From: Aquimarina megaterium XH134
GTDB lineage: Bacteria; Bacteroidota; Bacteroidia; Flavobacteriales; Flavobacteriaceae
Direction of reading: 5' to 3'
Assembly: GCF_000520975.1 (NCBI RefSeq)
Contig: NZ_JACB01000049.1
Coordinates: 1-64,000, forward strand
Length of the DNA stretch: 64,000 bases
Every line of letters starts with the position of its first letter. The stretch's first letter is position 1. The notes under the pieces are model-generated. The model worked only from the letters and a program-made list of their open reading frames with translations, ran no database searches and was not told the origin of the DNA. Made by a program: the position numbers and the translations under genes. Positions 53,974 to 62,833 of the stretch are shown piece after piece.

Positions 53974-54768
53974 ATGCAATATCAGGGGGTGCTAACAAAA
54001 ATGCAAACAGAAATTAATGATCCTATTCAGTATTATCTGGTTTTCGAATCAGATTTTATTCACATGAATCAGTTATTGGATAAAAAAGTACGAATAGAAT
54101 TTGTAGGATATCAGTGTCTTGCCTGTGGTGAAAATAAAAAAATATTTAGACAAGGGTATTGTTATGATGATTTTTACAATCAACCTCAAGTCGGAGATTG
54201 GGTAATGCGTCCAGAATTAAGTACTGCACATTTAGATATTGAGGATAGGGATTTAGAATTTGAAAAAAAGGCACAGCTTCAACCACATATAGTATACCTG
54301 GCTAATTCTAGTAATGTTAAGGTAGGAGTAACCAGAAAATCCCAGGTGCCTACAAGGTGGATAGATCAAGGAGCTCATGAGGCTATAGAAATTGTTGAGG
54401 TTCCTAATCGATATTTGGCAGGTATTACCGAAGTGGCTTTAAAAGAAAAGGTGGCTGATAAAACAAATTGGCGTACTATGCTTAAAAATGAAATAACAGA
54501 TGAAGACCTGATCTCTTTTAAAGACAAACTAAAAGATTTTATACCAGATGAGGTAAAAGAGTATTTTGTCGAAAATGGAAAAGAGACTCAACTTCGTTTT
54601 CCTGTACTTCAATATCCTAATACTGTAAAAAGCCTTAATCTGGAGAAAACACAAGAGTATTCTGGTGTGTTAAAAGGAATTAAAGGACAATATCTTATTT
54701 TTGAAGATAATACAGTCTTTAATGTGAGAAATAACGAAGGGTACGTGGTTAGTTTAACAATAACCTAA
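53974..54768 (+). CDS. DUF2797 family protein
   Basis: 264 residues. Cysteine motif YQCLACGENKKIFRQGYCYDDF suggests a metal-binding knuckle near residues 48-68, followed by the family block VYLANSSNVKVGVTRKSQVPTRWIDQGA. Function unknown. Its stop codon overlaps the convergent decarboxylase gene by 4 bases. A TATTTTTG box at 53892-53899 is a likely -7 element. Confidence 0.88.
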   Translation: MQYQGVLTKMQTEINDPIQYYLVFESDFIHMNQLLDKKVRIEFVGYQCLACGENKKIFRQGYCYDDFYNQPQVGDWVMRPELSTAHLDIEDRDLEFEKKAQLQPHIVYLANSSNVKVGVTRKSQVPTRWIDQGAHEAIEIVEVPNRYLAGITEVALKEKVADKTNWRTMLKNEITDEDLISFKDKLKDFIPDEVKEYFVENGKETQLRFPVLQYPNTVKSLNLEKTQEYSGVLKGIKGQYLIFEDNTVFNVRNNEGYVVSLTIT

Positions 54769-56225
54769 TATGGTTCTTTTGTAATTATAGCCAATTCTTC
54801 TTTTCCGTAAATTTCACATTGTTGTAACGTACTTTTAATGTCATCAATGGTTGTTCTGGGATTTATAAGGCACATCCTAAGTACGATCTGACCTTGTAAA
54901 ACTGTAGTTACCAATATTGCCTCTCTAGAATCGACTATTTTTTTAGAAATATTCTGATTGATACGATCTAATTCTTCTTCAGAAAGTTGATAACCAATAG
55001 GGTGATATCTAAAGTTAATTATAGCTAATGTAGCTGGTGATGTAATTTCCCAATATGTACTTTTTCGTAAGATATTTTCTGTTTGTTCGGCAAGATCTAT
55101 ATTGTATTGTATGGCTTTTCTAAAAGATTCGAGACCAAACGTTTTTAATGACATATAAAACTTTAAAGCACGAAAACGTCGGGTTAATTGAATACCATGA
55201 TCATAAAAATTAATTTCAGATTCATTGCCTTCTATATCTCTTAGGTATTCTGGTTTCTCGCTAAATGTACCACTTAACCAATTATGATCTTTGACCAATA
55301 AACAACCTATCTCATAAGGCTGAAAAAACCACTTGTGTGGATCTACAGTTAGTGAATCTGCTCGCTCGATACCTTTTAAAAGCTTTTTTCCTTTATTTGC
55401 CAAAATTGCTGCACCTCCATATGCTCCATCAACGTGCATCCACAAATTTTCTTCCTGGCAGATATTTGCAATTTCATCCAGAGGATCTACAGTTCCTGTA
55501 TTGGTAGTTCCTGCAGATGCTATTATGCAAAACGGTTGAAACCCTTCAAGACGATCTTTGGCAATTACATTTTTTAATTTATTTAAAGAAACTTTAAATT
55601 CTAGATCGGTAGGAATAAGTCTGATCTGCTCTTTTTTAAAGCCAATTACTTTGATTGCTTTTATGTTTGAAGAGTGAGCCTGGTCTGATAAGTAGATTAT
55701 TGCTTTAGAAAAATCTTCACCACATTTTACCCTTCTGGCTGTTACCAATGCGGTAAGATTTGCCATCGAACCACCACTGGTAAATATTCCTCCTCCCATT
55801 TTTGTCGGAAACTCAAAAATCTTAAGTAACCAGTTCATAACTACTATTTCTAATTCTGCTGCTGCCGGAGATGCGGCCCAACCGCCAGAAAAAATATTAA
55901 AACCTGTAGCGATAGTATCGGCCATAGCACTTATGTAGTTACTTGGGCCAGGTACAAAAGAGTATGATTTTGGATGTGATACAATACTACTGTTCGGAAT
56001 GACTTGATCCATTACAAAATCCAGAACTTCGTTTGCAGGAGTAGGGTGATCAGGAAGGTCTTCTGTTAATAAAGAATCCATTTCTTCTCTTGAAGCAATA
56101 GTTACAGGCTTTTTTGAGTTCTGAGTCTCAAAATGATCCACAATATGATCTATAATCTTATATCCATAGCTTTGCATTTCTTCTTTTGGCAAGCTTAACT
56201 TAGAGTTGAAATCGTCTTTATTCAC
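54765..56225 (-). CDS. PLP-dependent group II amino-acid decarboxylase
   Basis: 486 residues. PLP lysine in DSLTVDPHKWFFQPYEIG, IFTSGGSMANLTALVTAR cofactor-phosphate loop, and MHVDGAYGGAAIL with the ring-binding Asp. Matches the aromatic-L-amino-acid/glutamate decarboxylase family; the closest type (aromatic versus tyrosine) is not clear. Cytoplasmic. A TATATTTG box at 56254-56261 (minus strand) is a likely -7 element. Same strand as the LysE-type exporter 101 bases upstream, so product export is conceivable. Confidence 0.92.
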   Translation of the reverse strand: MNKDDFNSKLSLPKEEMQSYGYKIIDHIVDHFETQNSKKPVTIASREEMDSLLTEDLPDHPTPANEVLDFVMDQVIPNSSIVSHPKSYSFVPGPSNYISAMADTIATGFNIFSGGWAASPAAAELEIVVMNWLLKIFEFPTKMGGGIFTSGGSMANLTALVTARRVKCGEDFSKAIIYLSDQAHSSNIKAIKVIGFKKEQIRLIPTDLEFKVSLNKLKNVIAKDRLEGFQPFCIIASAGTTNTGTVDPLDEIANICQEENLWMHVDGAYGGAAILANKGKKLLKGIERADSLTVDPHKWFFQPYEIGCLLVKDHNWLSGTFSEKPEYLRDIEGNESEINFYDHGIQLTRRFRALKFYMSLKTFGLESFRKAIQYNIDLAEQTENILRKSTYWEITSPATLAIINFRYHPIGYQLSEEELDRINQNISKKIVDSREAILVTTVLQGQIVLRMCLINPRTTIDDIKSTLQQCEIYGKEELAIITKEPY

Positions 56226-56326
56226 AGCAATATAATTTTATCAGAATTGCTGACAAATATAAAAACACTTAACAGATAATTACTTGTACAAATGGTTTAA
56301 AAAATGGTATTTTGGTATAGTTTCTT

Positions 56327-56965
56327 TCATTCGGCTAAAAAATTGATGCCTTGAAAAATAGAAATAACAACCAGAATTATTCCTATAGTCCTAGAAAGTT
56401 TAGCTTTTGAATCGCCTGGTTGTTGTGCAATTTTATTTCCCCATCGACTATAAAAATATAATGTTCCTATTTTTCCTAAGTAAACTCCAAGAAAGAAAAG
56501 AAAAAGAGAGATGAGTGGGTTTTGAACTGTGAGTTTAAAAATATATTTGTTTACCAGTGAAATTGCTAAAACCCAGTAAATAATTACAGGAGGGTTTAAT
56601 ATGGCTAGAGAAAAACCAGTAAGGAATTTAGATTTGGATAGTTTTAATTTTTTGGATTTATGTTTAGTATTTATTTTATTCTTAAAAAGTAAGAAATACA
56701 CGCCAATAGAAAAGAAGAGTATAATGAACGCAATTTGAATCCATTGATTTTCTCGAAAAAAATCAGATAACTCCATACTGCTGTGCAATGCAAAAAGAGC
56801 TAATAATACTTCGCCAATCCCTGCTGCTAGTGCTATGTAGGATGCGTTTTTAATATTTTCTTTGACAGAGGTATGAATAACAGCCAGATTGACTGCTCCC
56901 AGAGGTAGCGCCCCTATTACGGCGGTAACAATTCCCAAAAAGAGATATAGTACAGATAGTGTCAT
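56327..56965 (-). CDS. LysE family transporter
   Basis: 212 residues, six hydrophobic segments. GALPLGAVNLAVIHTSVKEN is the N-terminal LysE/RhtB family motif (PGP variant here PLG). LysE family members export amino acids and related compounds. It sits upstream of the decarboxylase on the same strand. Substrate unknown. Confidence 0.9.
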   Translation of the reverse strand: MTLSVLYLFLGIVTAVIGALPLGAVNLAVIHTSVKENIKNASYIALAAGIGEVLLALFALHSSMELSDFFRENQWIQIAFIILFFSIGVYFLLFKNKINTKHKSKKLKLSKSKFLTGFSLAILNPPVIIYWVLAISLVNKYIFKLTVQNPLISLFLFFLGVYLGKIGTLYFYSRWGNKIAQQPGDSKAKLSRTIGIILVVISIFQGINFLAE

Positions 56966-57002
56966 AAATCCTTAGTAGTTATAAACAAAGTAATCTTACA
57001 GC

Positions 57003-57037
57003 TAAATAAAACAATAGAAGCGGCAATTGCCGCTTCT
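57003..57037 (-). terminator. Terminator after the small secreted protein gene
   Basis: AGAAGCGGCA and TGCCGCTTCT pair around AT with a T-rich tail on the minus strand (57003-57015). It lies about 45 bases after the stop codon at 57084 and ends the cassette. Confidence 0.75.
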
Positions 57038-57083
57038 AACCCTAAGTAAATATGATAATTTAAACACATTACTAATTTAATTT

Positions 57084-57524
57084 TTAAAAATTTCCGTTAA
57101 CTCCTATCCTCATTTTTTTAATGACTTCTTCATAGTAGAGGATTGTCCAGATAATTTTTTCTGTATCAGCATAAGGAACTAATTCTTCGATAGTTTCTTT
57201 GGTAACTTCTAAATTTTTTTGCGTAGACTCTTTATTATTTCTAAGGATTTTTAGATGTCGTGAATCTTCTTTAATGCCAATATCACTTAGTCGTACACCA
57301 GGTTCATTAGTAAGTGATAGAAACGGGAGTATGGTCATGATCTCCTCGACTCGATCTTGGTATAGTTTTACGAGTTGGCCTTTCTTTAAGGCTTGCAGAT
57401 CATTAATTGTGTGAAATTTATTGGTCTGACTCCTTTGCGTAAAGAATATGGCTTCATTTGCTTGTTGCGCATAAATCGTACTTATTGAAAGAAAGAAGAT
57501 TAAGCTTGTTAATAATTTTGACAT
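57084..57524 (-). CDS. Small secreted protein of the duplicated cassette, copy B
   Basis: 146 residues from the ATG at 57524 (signal peptide MSKLLTSLIFFLSISTIYAQ); an ATG six codons upstream is less likely. No known domain. It is a clear paralog of the gene at 59342: shared blocks KFHTIDELEDLKKG/KFHTINDLQALKKG, LSDIGIKE, YADTEKIIW, and the terminal RIGVNGNF. It follows a beta-helix gene by 65 bases, as does its paralog. Function unknown. Confidence 0.8.
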   Translation of the reverse strand: MSKLLTSLIFFLSISTIYAQQANEAIFFTQRSQTNKFHTINDLQALKKGQLVKLYQDRVEEIMTILPFLSLTNEPGVRLSDIGIKEDSRHLKILRNNKESTQKNLEVTKETIEELVPYADTEKIIWTILYYEEVIKKMRIGVNGNF

Positions 57525-57589
57525 AGTGTTTGTAATATACATTTGATTTTGATTGATTTTGTACAGTAAAATCAGAGCAAACTATTTTA

Positions 57590-58849
57590 TTATTGCATCA
57601 CCATATAATTGTTTAATGATTTTTTTAACTGAAACTTTGGTACAATAGAGCTTTTGGGGTCACTAAATAAATCATTTACGCCAACAAAGCTTTCTGTAAA
57701 TCTATTGTATTTTAAAATATCTAAGGCTCCGTTAATTGCTGCATTACTTGTGGTTATACCTTTACCATGAATATTAAAAAAACTATTATCCATCATAAAT
57801 GCTTTTTGTATTACAGCTAAAGATGTGTATGATTTATCAAACTTAACAACATCAGAGAAACCAGATATTTTAGAGTTGTGTATGTATGTTATTGCCGAAT
57901 TAGATGTAGAAATAGCTGCAGTGGTATGCTGGTAATTGGTTTTATCAGACAAGTTAACAAGAGTTGCATTAGCAATAGTAACATCTGTTATAGCATCTGG
58001 TTTGATGTAACCAAGTTCTGTATTGTATCCATCTATTTCGATAGCATATGATCCCTGGGGACTGTTGATGTATGGATGCCTTATAGCAAGAACATTCTTA
58101 ATTGTCCCTCTAAAACCTTCAGAAATGTGATAATCATCATCTTGTGCTTTAAGAGAAACCAGATTCTGAATGTTATTTTTTCCTCCGTGAATATTATAAG
58201 AATCCTGACCCGAATAACTTACCATAATATCTTTTACGATAGAAGAAGTCCCTAAACCATATAGAGATAATCCATTAGATCCATTGTTTCCAGAAAATTC
58301 GATTCTTACAAATCGTAGTATTGTTGTTTCTTCATTTACGTTATTTCCACCATAAACAGAATACTGAGGGTTGAAATCACCTTCAAGTATACCACTACCC
58401 GAAACTGTATTTACTTTTCCAGATCCGGCAATAATTATACCTCCCCAATCTCCACTGTTTCGAGATTTGGGAGCTTTGCTGGATGTAAAAACGATAGGAT
58501 AAGCTTTGGATCCTGCTGCAATCAATTTTGAGCCTTTAGAGATAATAAGGTTTGCAGGGTTTTCATGATCACATCGTATAATTGTTCCTTCTTGAATAGT
58601 TAAAGATGCACCATTCGTTACATATACATCACCAGACATCGAATACACAATATCATTTCTTAAATAAGTATGATCCATTATAATATTAGGTAGTTTCTCT
58701 TCAGCTTCTGGATAGTCAGTTTTATTAGGTGTAAAATTTGTCCATCCTTTGACCCATCTGTCATTATTTTCATTAAAATCTTGTGCAATAGCTAGATTAG
58801 AAATTAGTAGTAGGATAAAAGCTGTTAATAGAGAACATCTTTTTTTCAT
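57590..58849 (-). CDS. Secreted beta-helix protein of the duplicated cassette, copy B
   Basis: 419 residues with signal peptide (ending LAIAQ). Repetitive right-handed beta-helix-like pattern: ASLTIQEGTIIRCDHE, SGDWGGIIIAGSGKV, ETTILRFVRIEFSGNNG and NIQNLVSLKAQDDDYHIS. Such multi-rung proteins of this phylum are secreted or surface bound; no catalytic site is recognised. It closely matches the gene at 59813 along its length, both ending in VMQ, and is paired with the small protein 65 bases downstream. Confidence 0.85.
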   Translation of the reverse strand: MKKRCSLLTAFILLLISNLAIAQDFNENNDRWVKGWTNFTPNKTDYPEAEEKLPNIIMDHTYLRNDIVYSMSGDVYVTNGASLTIQEGTIIRCDHENPANLIISKGSKLIAAGSKAYPIVFTSSKAPKSRNSGDWGGIIIAGSGKVNTVSGSGILEGDFNPQYSVYGGNNVNEETTILRFVRIEFSGNNGSNGLSLYGLGTSSIVKDIMVSYSGQDSYNIHGGKNNIQNLVSLKAQDDDYHISEGFRGTIKNVLAIRHPYINSPQGSYAIEIDGYNTELGYIKPDAITDVTIANATLVNLSDKTNYQHTTAAISTSNSAITYIHNSKISGFSDVVKFDKSYTSLAVIQKAFMMDNSFFNIHGKGITTSNAAINGALDILKYNRFTESFVGVNDLFSDPKSSIVPKFQLKKSLNNYMVMQ

Positions 58850-59341
58850 AATAGTTTATTTTGGGGTTAAACTTTATTTGGAAGAAATTTCTCTCTCCCA
58901 ATTTTGGGACTACTAAGATATAAGAGTTTTAACAAAAGTGGTTACGTGTTTACCGTAGACTTTGTACGTTGGTCGTTATTTTAACTTAAATTAATAAAAT
59001 ATTATGAGTAAAATTCCTACATAATTATTTTATATTTTATTGATAATCAAAAAATTAACGAATGTTTATTGGATCTTCGTAAACATTAAACAACTTTATT
59101 TGGTAAATTCGTTTTTTGTTAAAAAAGGGGTGTTTCCCCCCTGTTTTAGCGCACTATTTATAAGTGATTTTTCTATTAAAAAGTGTAATTAAGAACAAAA
59201 AAAGACGATATATTACATACAATGAATATGGTTTGTAGGTAAAAAGTATTTTGAAAACCTATTTATAAAAAAAATCAGCTTATTAATTGATTATAAGCTG
59301 ATTTGGTTTATGTGGATAGAAATATCTACTAATATACTGGG
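58850..59341. other. Intergenic region inside the duplicated cassette locus, no gene
   Basis: 492 AT-rich bases before the copy B cassette. At 58942-58958 there is a degenerate form of the palindrome seen upstream of two other secreted-protein genes (minus strand CTACGG, five bases, ACGTAA), 93 bases before the start codon at 58849. At 59121-59141 the minus strand shows a short hairpin (GGGG, five bases, CCCC) followed by six T, a possible attenuator or second terminator. The terminator of copy A is at 59264-59304. No coding frame seen. Confidence 0.55.
59264..59304 (-). terminator. Terminator after copy A of the cassette
   Basis: AAATCAGCTTAT and ATAAGCTGATTT pair around nine bases, with a T tract on the minus strand. 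It follows the stop codon at 59342 by about 38 bases and separates the two cassette copies. Confidence 0.85.
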
Positions 59342-59779
59342 TTAAAAATTTCCATTAGCGCCTATTCTAACTTTTTTAATTACTTCTTCAAAATATAAAA
59401 TACCCCAAATAATCTTTTCTGTATCTGCATAAGGAATAAATTCTGAAATTAAGTTTTTATTACTTTCAGTCATATCTGTAGTCATTGTATGGTGCTTGTT
59501 CAGGGATTTTAAATGATCAGAACTTTCTTTAATACCAATGTCAGACAGTTTAACACCTGCTTCATTGGTAAGAGCTAAATAAGGTAGGACAGTTATTATT
59601 TCATTAATACGATCTGTATACAGTTTAACAAGTTCCCCTTTTTTTAAATCTTCTAATTCATCTATTGTGTGAAACTTTTTGGTTAATGCCTTTTGCTCAA
59701 AAAAAACATTCTTTTTTGTTTGAGAATAATTAAGGTTGATGATAAAAAACACAAGGAAAGCGGTACTAAATAATTTCAT
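59342..59779 (-). CDS. Small secreted protein of the duplicated cassette, copy A
   Basis: 145 residues with signal peptide (ending LNYSQ). Paralog of the gene at 57084: FHTIDELEDLKKGELVKLYT, LTNEAGVKLSDIGIKES, PYADTEKIIWGILYFEEVIK and the terminal RIGANGNF. The middle (about residues 90-115, HTMTTDMTESNKN) differs from copy B. It lies 33 bases after the beta-helix gene. Function unknown, likely linked to its partner. Confidence 0.8.
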   Translation of the reverse strand: MKLFSTAFLVFFIINLNYSQTKKNVFFEQKALTKKFHTIDELEDLKKGELVKLYTDRINEIITVLPYLALTNEAGVKLSDIGIKESSDHLKSLNKHHTMTTDMTESNKNLISEFIPYADTEKIIWGILYFEEVIKKVRIGANGNF

Positions 59780-59812
59780 TATTGTGATGATTTTAAGTGC
59801 ATATATTCAAAT

Positions 59813-61081
59813 TTACTGCATTACGGTATAATTTTCCGAATCCTTTAGCGTAAATATTGGTTTTTTTTCATCAAATGGATCAGTAAATAGATCGGCAGCA
59901 CTTTTAAAATGATTTGTATACATATTATATTTCAACAATTGATCAGTATTTATGGTAGCACTATATTGTGTCAGAATTGATTTACTGTGTACATTAAAAA
60001 TACTGTTTTCTAAGGAGAAATACTTTTGAAGATCAGAATATGATTTGTAGGTTTTATCAAATTTTACAACATTAGCAAAACCAGATATACGCATGTTGGT
60101 AAGATTGAGTTTAGCTAAATTCTTAGACGAAATTGCAGCAGTAGTATGTTGGTAATTGTTTTGATCGGATAGGTTTACCAAAGTTGCATTTTTGATACGT
60201 ATGTTTGATAATGCTTCTAGATCGATAAATCCTTCTTTTTTATCATACCCATCTGCTTCAATAACATAAGAACCACTAATATCACTAATGTATGGATGTC
60301 TAATTGCAAGAATATTGTTTAATTCTCCATTATATCCTAATGTAAAATCATAATCATCATCTTTTGCTTTGTAAGAGATTAGATTAGACATGTTTACCTT
60401 ACCTCCAAAACATTCGAAAGAATCATCTGCCGAATAACTGATCATAACATTGTTTATGATCGAATTACTTCCTAGTGCATAAAGAGACAATCCATTTAAC
60501 TCTTTGGATTGATTAATTTTTTTTCCTGCATATTCAATTCGAACATACGACATCATGGTTGTTAATTCATTTTCTTGTGTTCCTCCGTACGAAGAATATT
60601 GAGGTAGAAAATTTCCTTCTATAGTTTTAGATACGGCTGGTGAATTTATTGTGCCAGATCCGGCAATTATGATACCGCCCCAATCTCCAGCTTTTCTGGA
60701 TTTTTGGGCCTTATTTGATGTAAATACAATTGGAAACCCTTTTGTGCCTCTTGCAATTAATTTAGAACCTTTGGTTATTACCAAGCTTGCAGCATTTTCG
60801 ACGTCACATCTAATTGTGGTTCCTTCTTGTATTGTTAGAGTGGCATTATTAATTACATAAACATTTCCAGACATTAGATATGTCACATCATTTTTTAAAT
60901 AAGAGTTACTATCAATAATATTAGGAAGTACTTCTTCGGGCTCTGGATACTCTCTTTGATTAGGGGCAAAATTTGTCCATCCTCTAATCCAGCTCATTTG
61001 ATTGTCATTAATTTCTGTTTGCGAGAATGATAAAAAGGAAAGGGAATAAAAAAGAATTATGTAAATATTCTTCAATTTCAT
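59813..61081 (-). CDS. Secreted beta-helix protein of the duplicated cassette, copy A
   Basis: 422 residues with signal peptide (ending LSFSQ). Repeated beta-strand rungs (TLTIQEGTTIRCDVENAASL, KAGDWGGIIIAGSG, TMMSYVRIEYAGKK, VNMSNLISYKAKDDDYDF). Same architecture and close sequence match to the gene at 57590, with small length differences. It is the first gene of the copy A cassette. The 5' side faces a long non-coding stretch. Confidence 0.85.
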   Translation of the reverse strand: MKLKNIYIILFYSLSFLSFSQTEINDNQMSWIRGWTNFAPNQREYPEPEEVLPNIIDSNSYLKNDVTYLMSGNVYVINNATLTIQEGTTIRCDVENAASLVITKGSKLIARGTKGFPIVFTSNKAQKSRKAGDWGGIIIAGSGTINSPAVSKTIEGNFLPQYSSYGGTQENELTTMMSYVRIEYAGKKINQSKELNGLSLYALGSNSIINNVMISYSADDSFECFGGKVNMSNLISYKAKDDDYDFTLGYNGELNNILAIRHPYISDISGSYVIEADGYDKKEGFIDLEALSNIRIKNATLVNLSDQNNYQHTTAAISSKNLAKLNLTNMRISGFANVVKFDKTYKSYSDLQKYFSLENSIFNVHSKSILTQYSATINTDQLLKYNMYTNHFKSAADLFTDPFDEKKPIFTLKDSENYTVMQ

Positions 61082-61276
61082 AGCTAGGGGGATTTAGTTT
61101 TGTGGTAAAATTATAACTATATGTATACTTATATTGTAGGTATAAGATTACTAAATTGTTAACGTATCTTTAACCGGTGTATTGCTCCCGTAGCTATGTT
61201 TTTATCAGTGAAACTCTATTTTGAGAAGTTGCGTAGCAATGTATTCAAAATAAATAATTGAACTAGTCCTGGTTTT

Positions 61277-61510
61277 TCAGCAGGACCTTAGGTTTAATAC
61301 CCTGTTTAAGGTAATAATTTCATCTTTGAGAATATCCGGATCTTGTTTTTCTGGTACATCTAATTCATATTGATGCTCATATACGGTATTGTTTCTAATA
61401 TCGCCTATATCAACGGACAATTTTGCTATTTCTCGGAATGTAAACTTGGTAATAACACAGGGGACACTTGTTGTGAAACCGTTACAAGGTTGTCCTGTTT
61501 TTTTGATTAT
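61277..61510 (-). pseudogene. Coding-like remnant without start codon
   Basis: On the minus strand a frame of about 76 codons is open with protein-like composition (CNGFTTSVPC, then FREIAKLSVDIGD and YEHQYELDVPEKQD, ending TLNRVLNLRSC), but there is no ATG or GTG start within it and a stop precedes it. I do not recognise a family. A degraded gene is likelier than an intact one; it could also be chance. Confidence 0.35.
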
Positions 61511-61574
61511 TCAAGGAATCAGGACAATATAGTGTCAATAGTATTATAGTTTTACAAAAATACTAGAAAAGGGG

Positions 61575-61699
61575 TGTGCGACAATTTTCCTTTTTAAAGG
61601 AAAATTTACAATGTTGCGCATACAATTGTTTATCTATCCCACCTCAATCCTCCCAAATGGAGGAGAATAAGCTTTCCTTCGGATCTGGGAGATAGATAA
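61575..61699. repeat. Block of nested inverted repeats
   Basis: First hairpin: TGTGCG...ATTTTCC pairs imperfectly with GGAAAAT...TTGCGCA (61575-61621). Second: TTATCTATCCC (61630-61640) pairs with GGGAGATAGATAA (61687-61699), enclosing CCTCC/GGAGG (61649-61663). The G-rich strand resembles short dispersed palindromes scattered between genes of this phylum. Only one copy is in the window. Confidence 0.45.
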
Positions 61700-61850
61700 A
61701 TAAGGTAGGTTTTTTGTTCACTCTAGTATCTGTGCTTGCTTTATAATAGAAAACTATTTAAAAATCAACGAATTGTATTAATGAATTGAATCCTATTGAA
61801 TAATCCGAGGTATAAATAATTTTTTAAAACAAACTTAATTTCACACAATC

Positions 61851-62693
61851 ATGAACACAAAAAAAATCAGGTCATTTAAAACTCTCGTACTGGGCACAGT
61901 TTTACTTTTCGCTTCTTGCCAAAAAGAGAGCGTAGAAGAAAATGTAACTGATGACGTAACAACATCTAACGGAAAATTGATTGAAAAATATTTTGATGGA
62001 GATTTAGTTACTGTCAAAGACATGGGTAACGGAGAATACCTTTACCATGATGACATCATTCTTTCTGAAGAACATGTATCGGACACTCCTCAAATTGCTA
62101 ATCAAAAATTAACATTACTAGATCCTGTTAGAAAATGGCCAAACAACACTGTTGTTTTTGCCCTAAGTAGTAACTTAAGTCTTAAGTTACGTGTTAATAT
62201 ACTATTGGCGATGAAAAGATGGAGTAGAAAAACGAATATAAAGTTTAAAAAAAGAACCAATGAGTTCAGTTATGTAACTATTATGCAATCTGAGGATGTA
62301 TGTTCAACCTGTGGTTTGGCATCTATTGGGTTCAATTTTGGTGGAGGAGTTATTAAATTAGGTCATAATGTCGATGCCAACCTTGTTACTCATGAACTAG
62401 GTCATACGCTTGGTTTTCTTCATGAACAAGCAAGACCAGAAAGAGACAACTATATTATTATAAAATGGGAAAACATTCGAAGTGGTCAAGAAGATCAATT
62501 CAAGATTAAGAATTCAAGAAGATTAACTAGGGCATTTGACATCAATAGTATAATGATGTATCATCAATATGCTTTTTCTAAAAATGGTAAACCAACAATT
62601 ACGTTACTTAATGGTGAAGGCTATACCGGAGCTCAGGAAACGATATCTCCATTAGACATTATAGGTACTAATGCAGCATATCCTAAGAGATAA
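61851..62693 (+). CDS. Astacin-like M12 family zinc metallopeptidase lipoprotein
   Basis: 280 residues. Lipoprotein leader ends LLFASCQKES. Pro-region to about residue 88, then the catalytic domain (PVRKWPNNTVVFALSS onward). Zinc site HELGHTLGFLHEQARPERD at 181-199 matches HExxHxxGxxHE, and the Met-turn is SIMMYHQYAF near 233-242. Secreted or surface protease, flavastacin relative. No adjacent inhibitor or transporter. Confidence 0.93.
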   Translation: MNTKKIRSFKTLVLGTVLLFASCQKESVEENVTDDVTTSNGKLIEKYFDGDLVTVKDMGNGEYLYHDDIILSEEHVSDTPQIANQKLTLLDPVRKWPNNTVVFALSSNLSLKLRVNILLAMKRWSRKTNIKFKKRTNEFSYVTIMQSEDVCSTCGLASIGFNFGGGVIKLGHNVDANLVTHELGHTLGFLHEQARPERDNYIIIKWENIRSGQEDQFKIKNSRRLTRAFDINSIMMYHQYAFSKNGKPTITLLNGEGYTGAQETISPLDIIGTNAAYPKR

Positions 62694-62833
62694 TTCTAAA
62701 TCTTGATGGAAAATCCCTATACACATATAAATCTGTGATGTAAAAATCAATTGGATCATTGTCCAATAAAATATTATTTTTGAGTATAAGAGGGTGCTTG
62801 AGAAATCAGGTACACTCTTTTCTATTACATTTA

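Larger units (their letters stand above)
61082..61850. other. Long intergenic region with gene remnant and inverted repeats
   Basis: 769 bases between the divergent beta-helix and metallopeptidase genes. It contains the possible promoter area of copy A (TTAACGTATCTTTAACCGG near 61159), a coding-like remnant (61277-61510) and a block of inverted repeats (61575-61699). It looks like a scar of past insertion or deletion. The remainder up to 61850 is AT-rich and presumably holds the promoter of the metallopeptidase gene. Confidence 0.55.
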
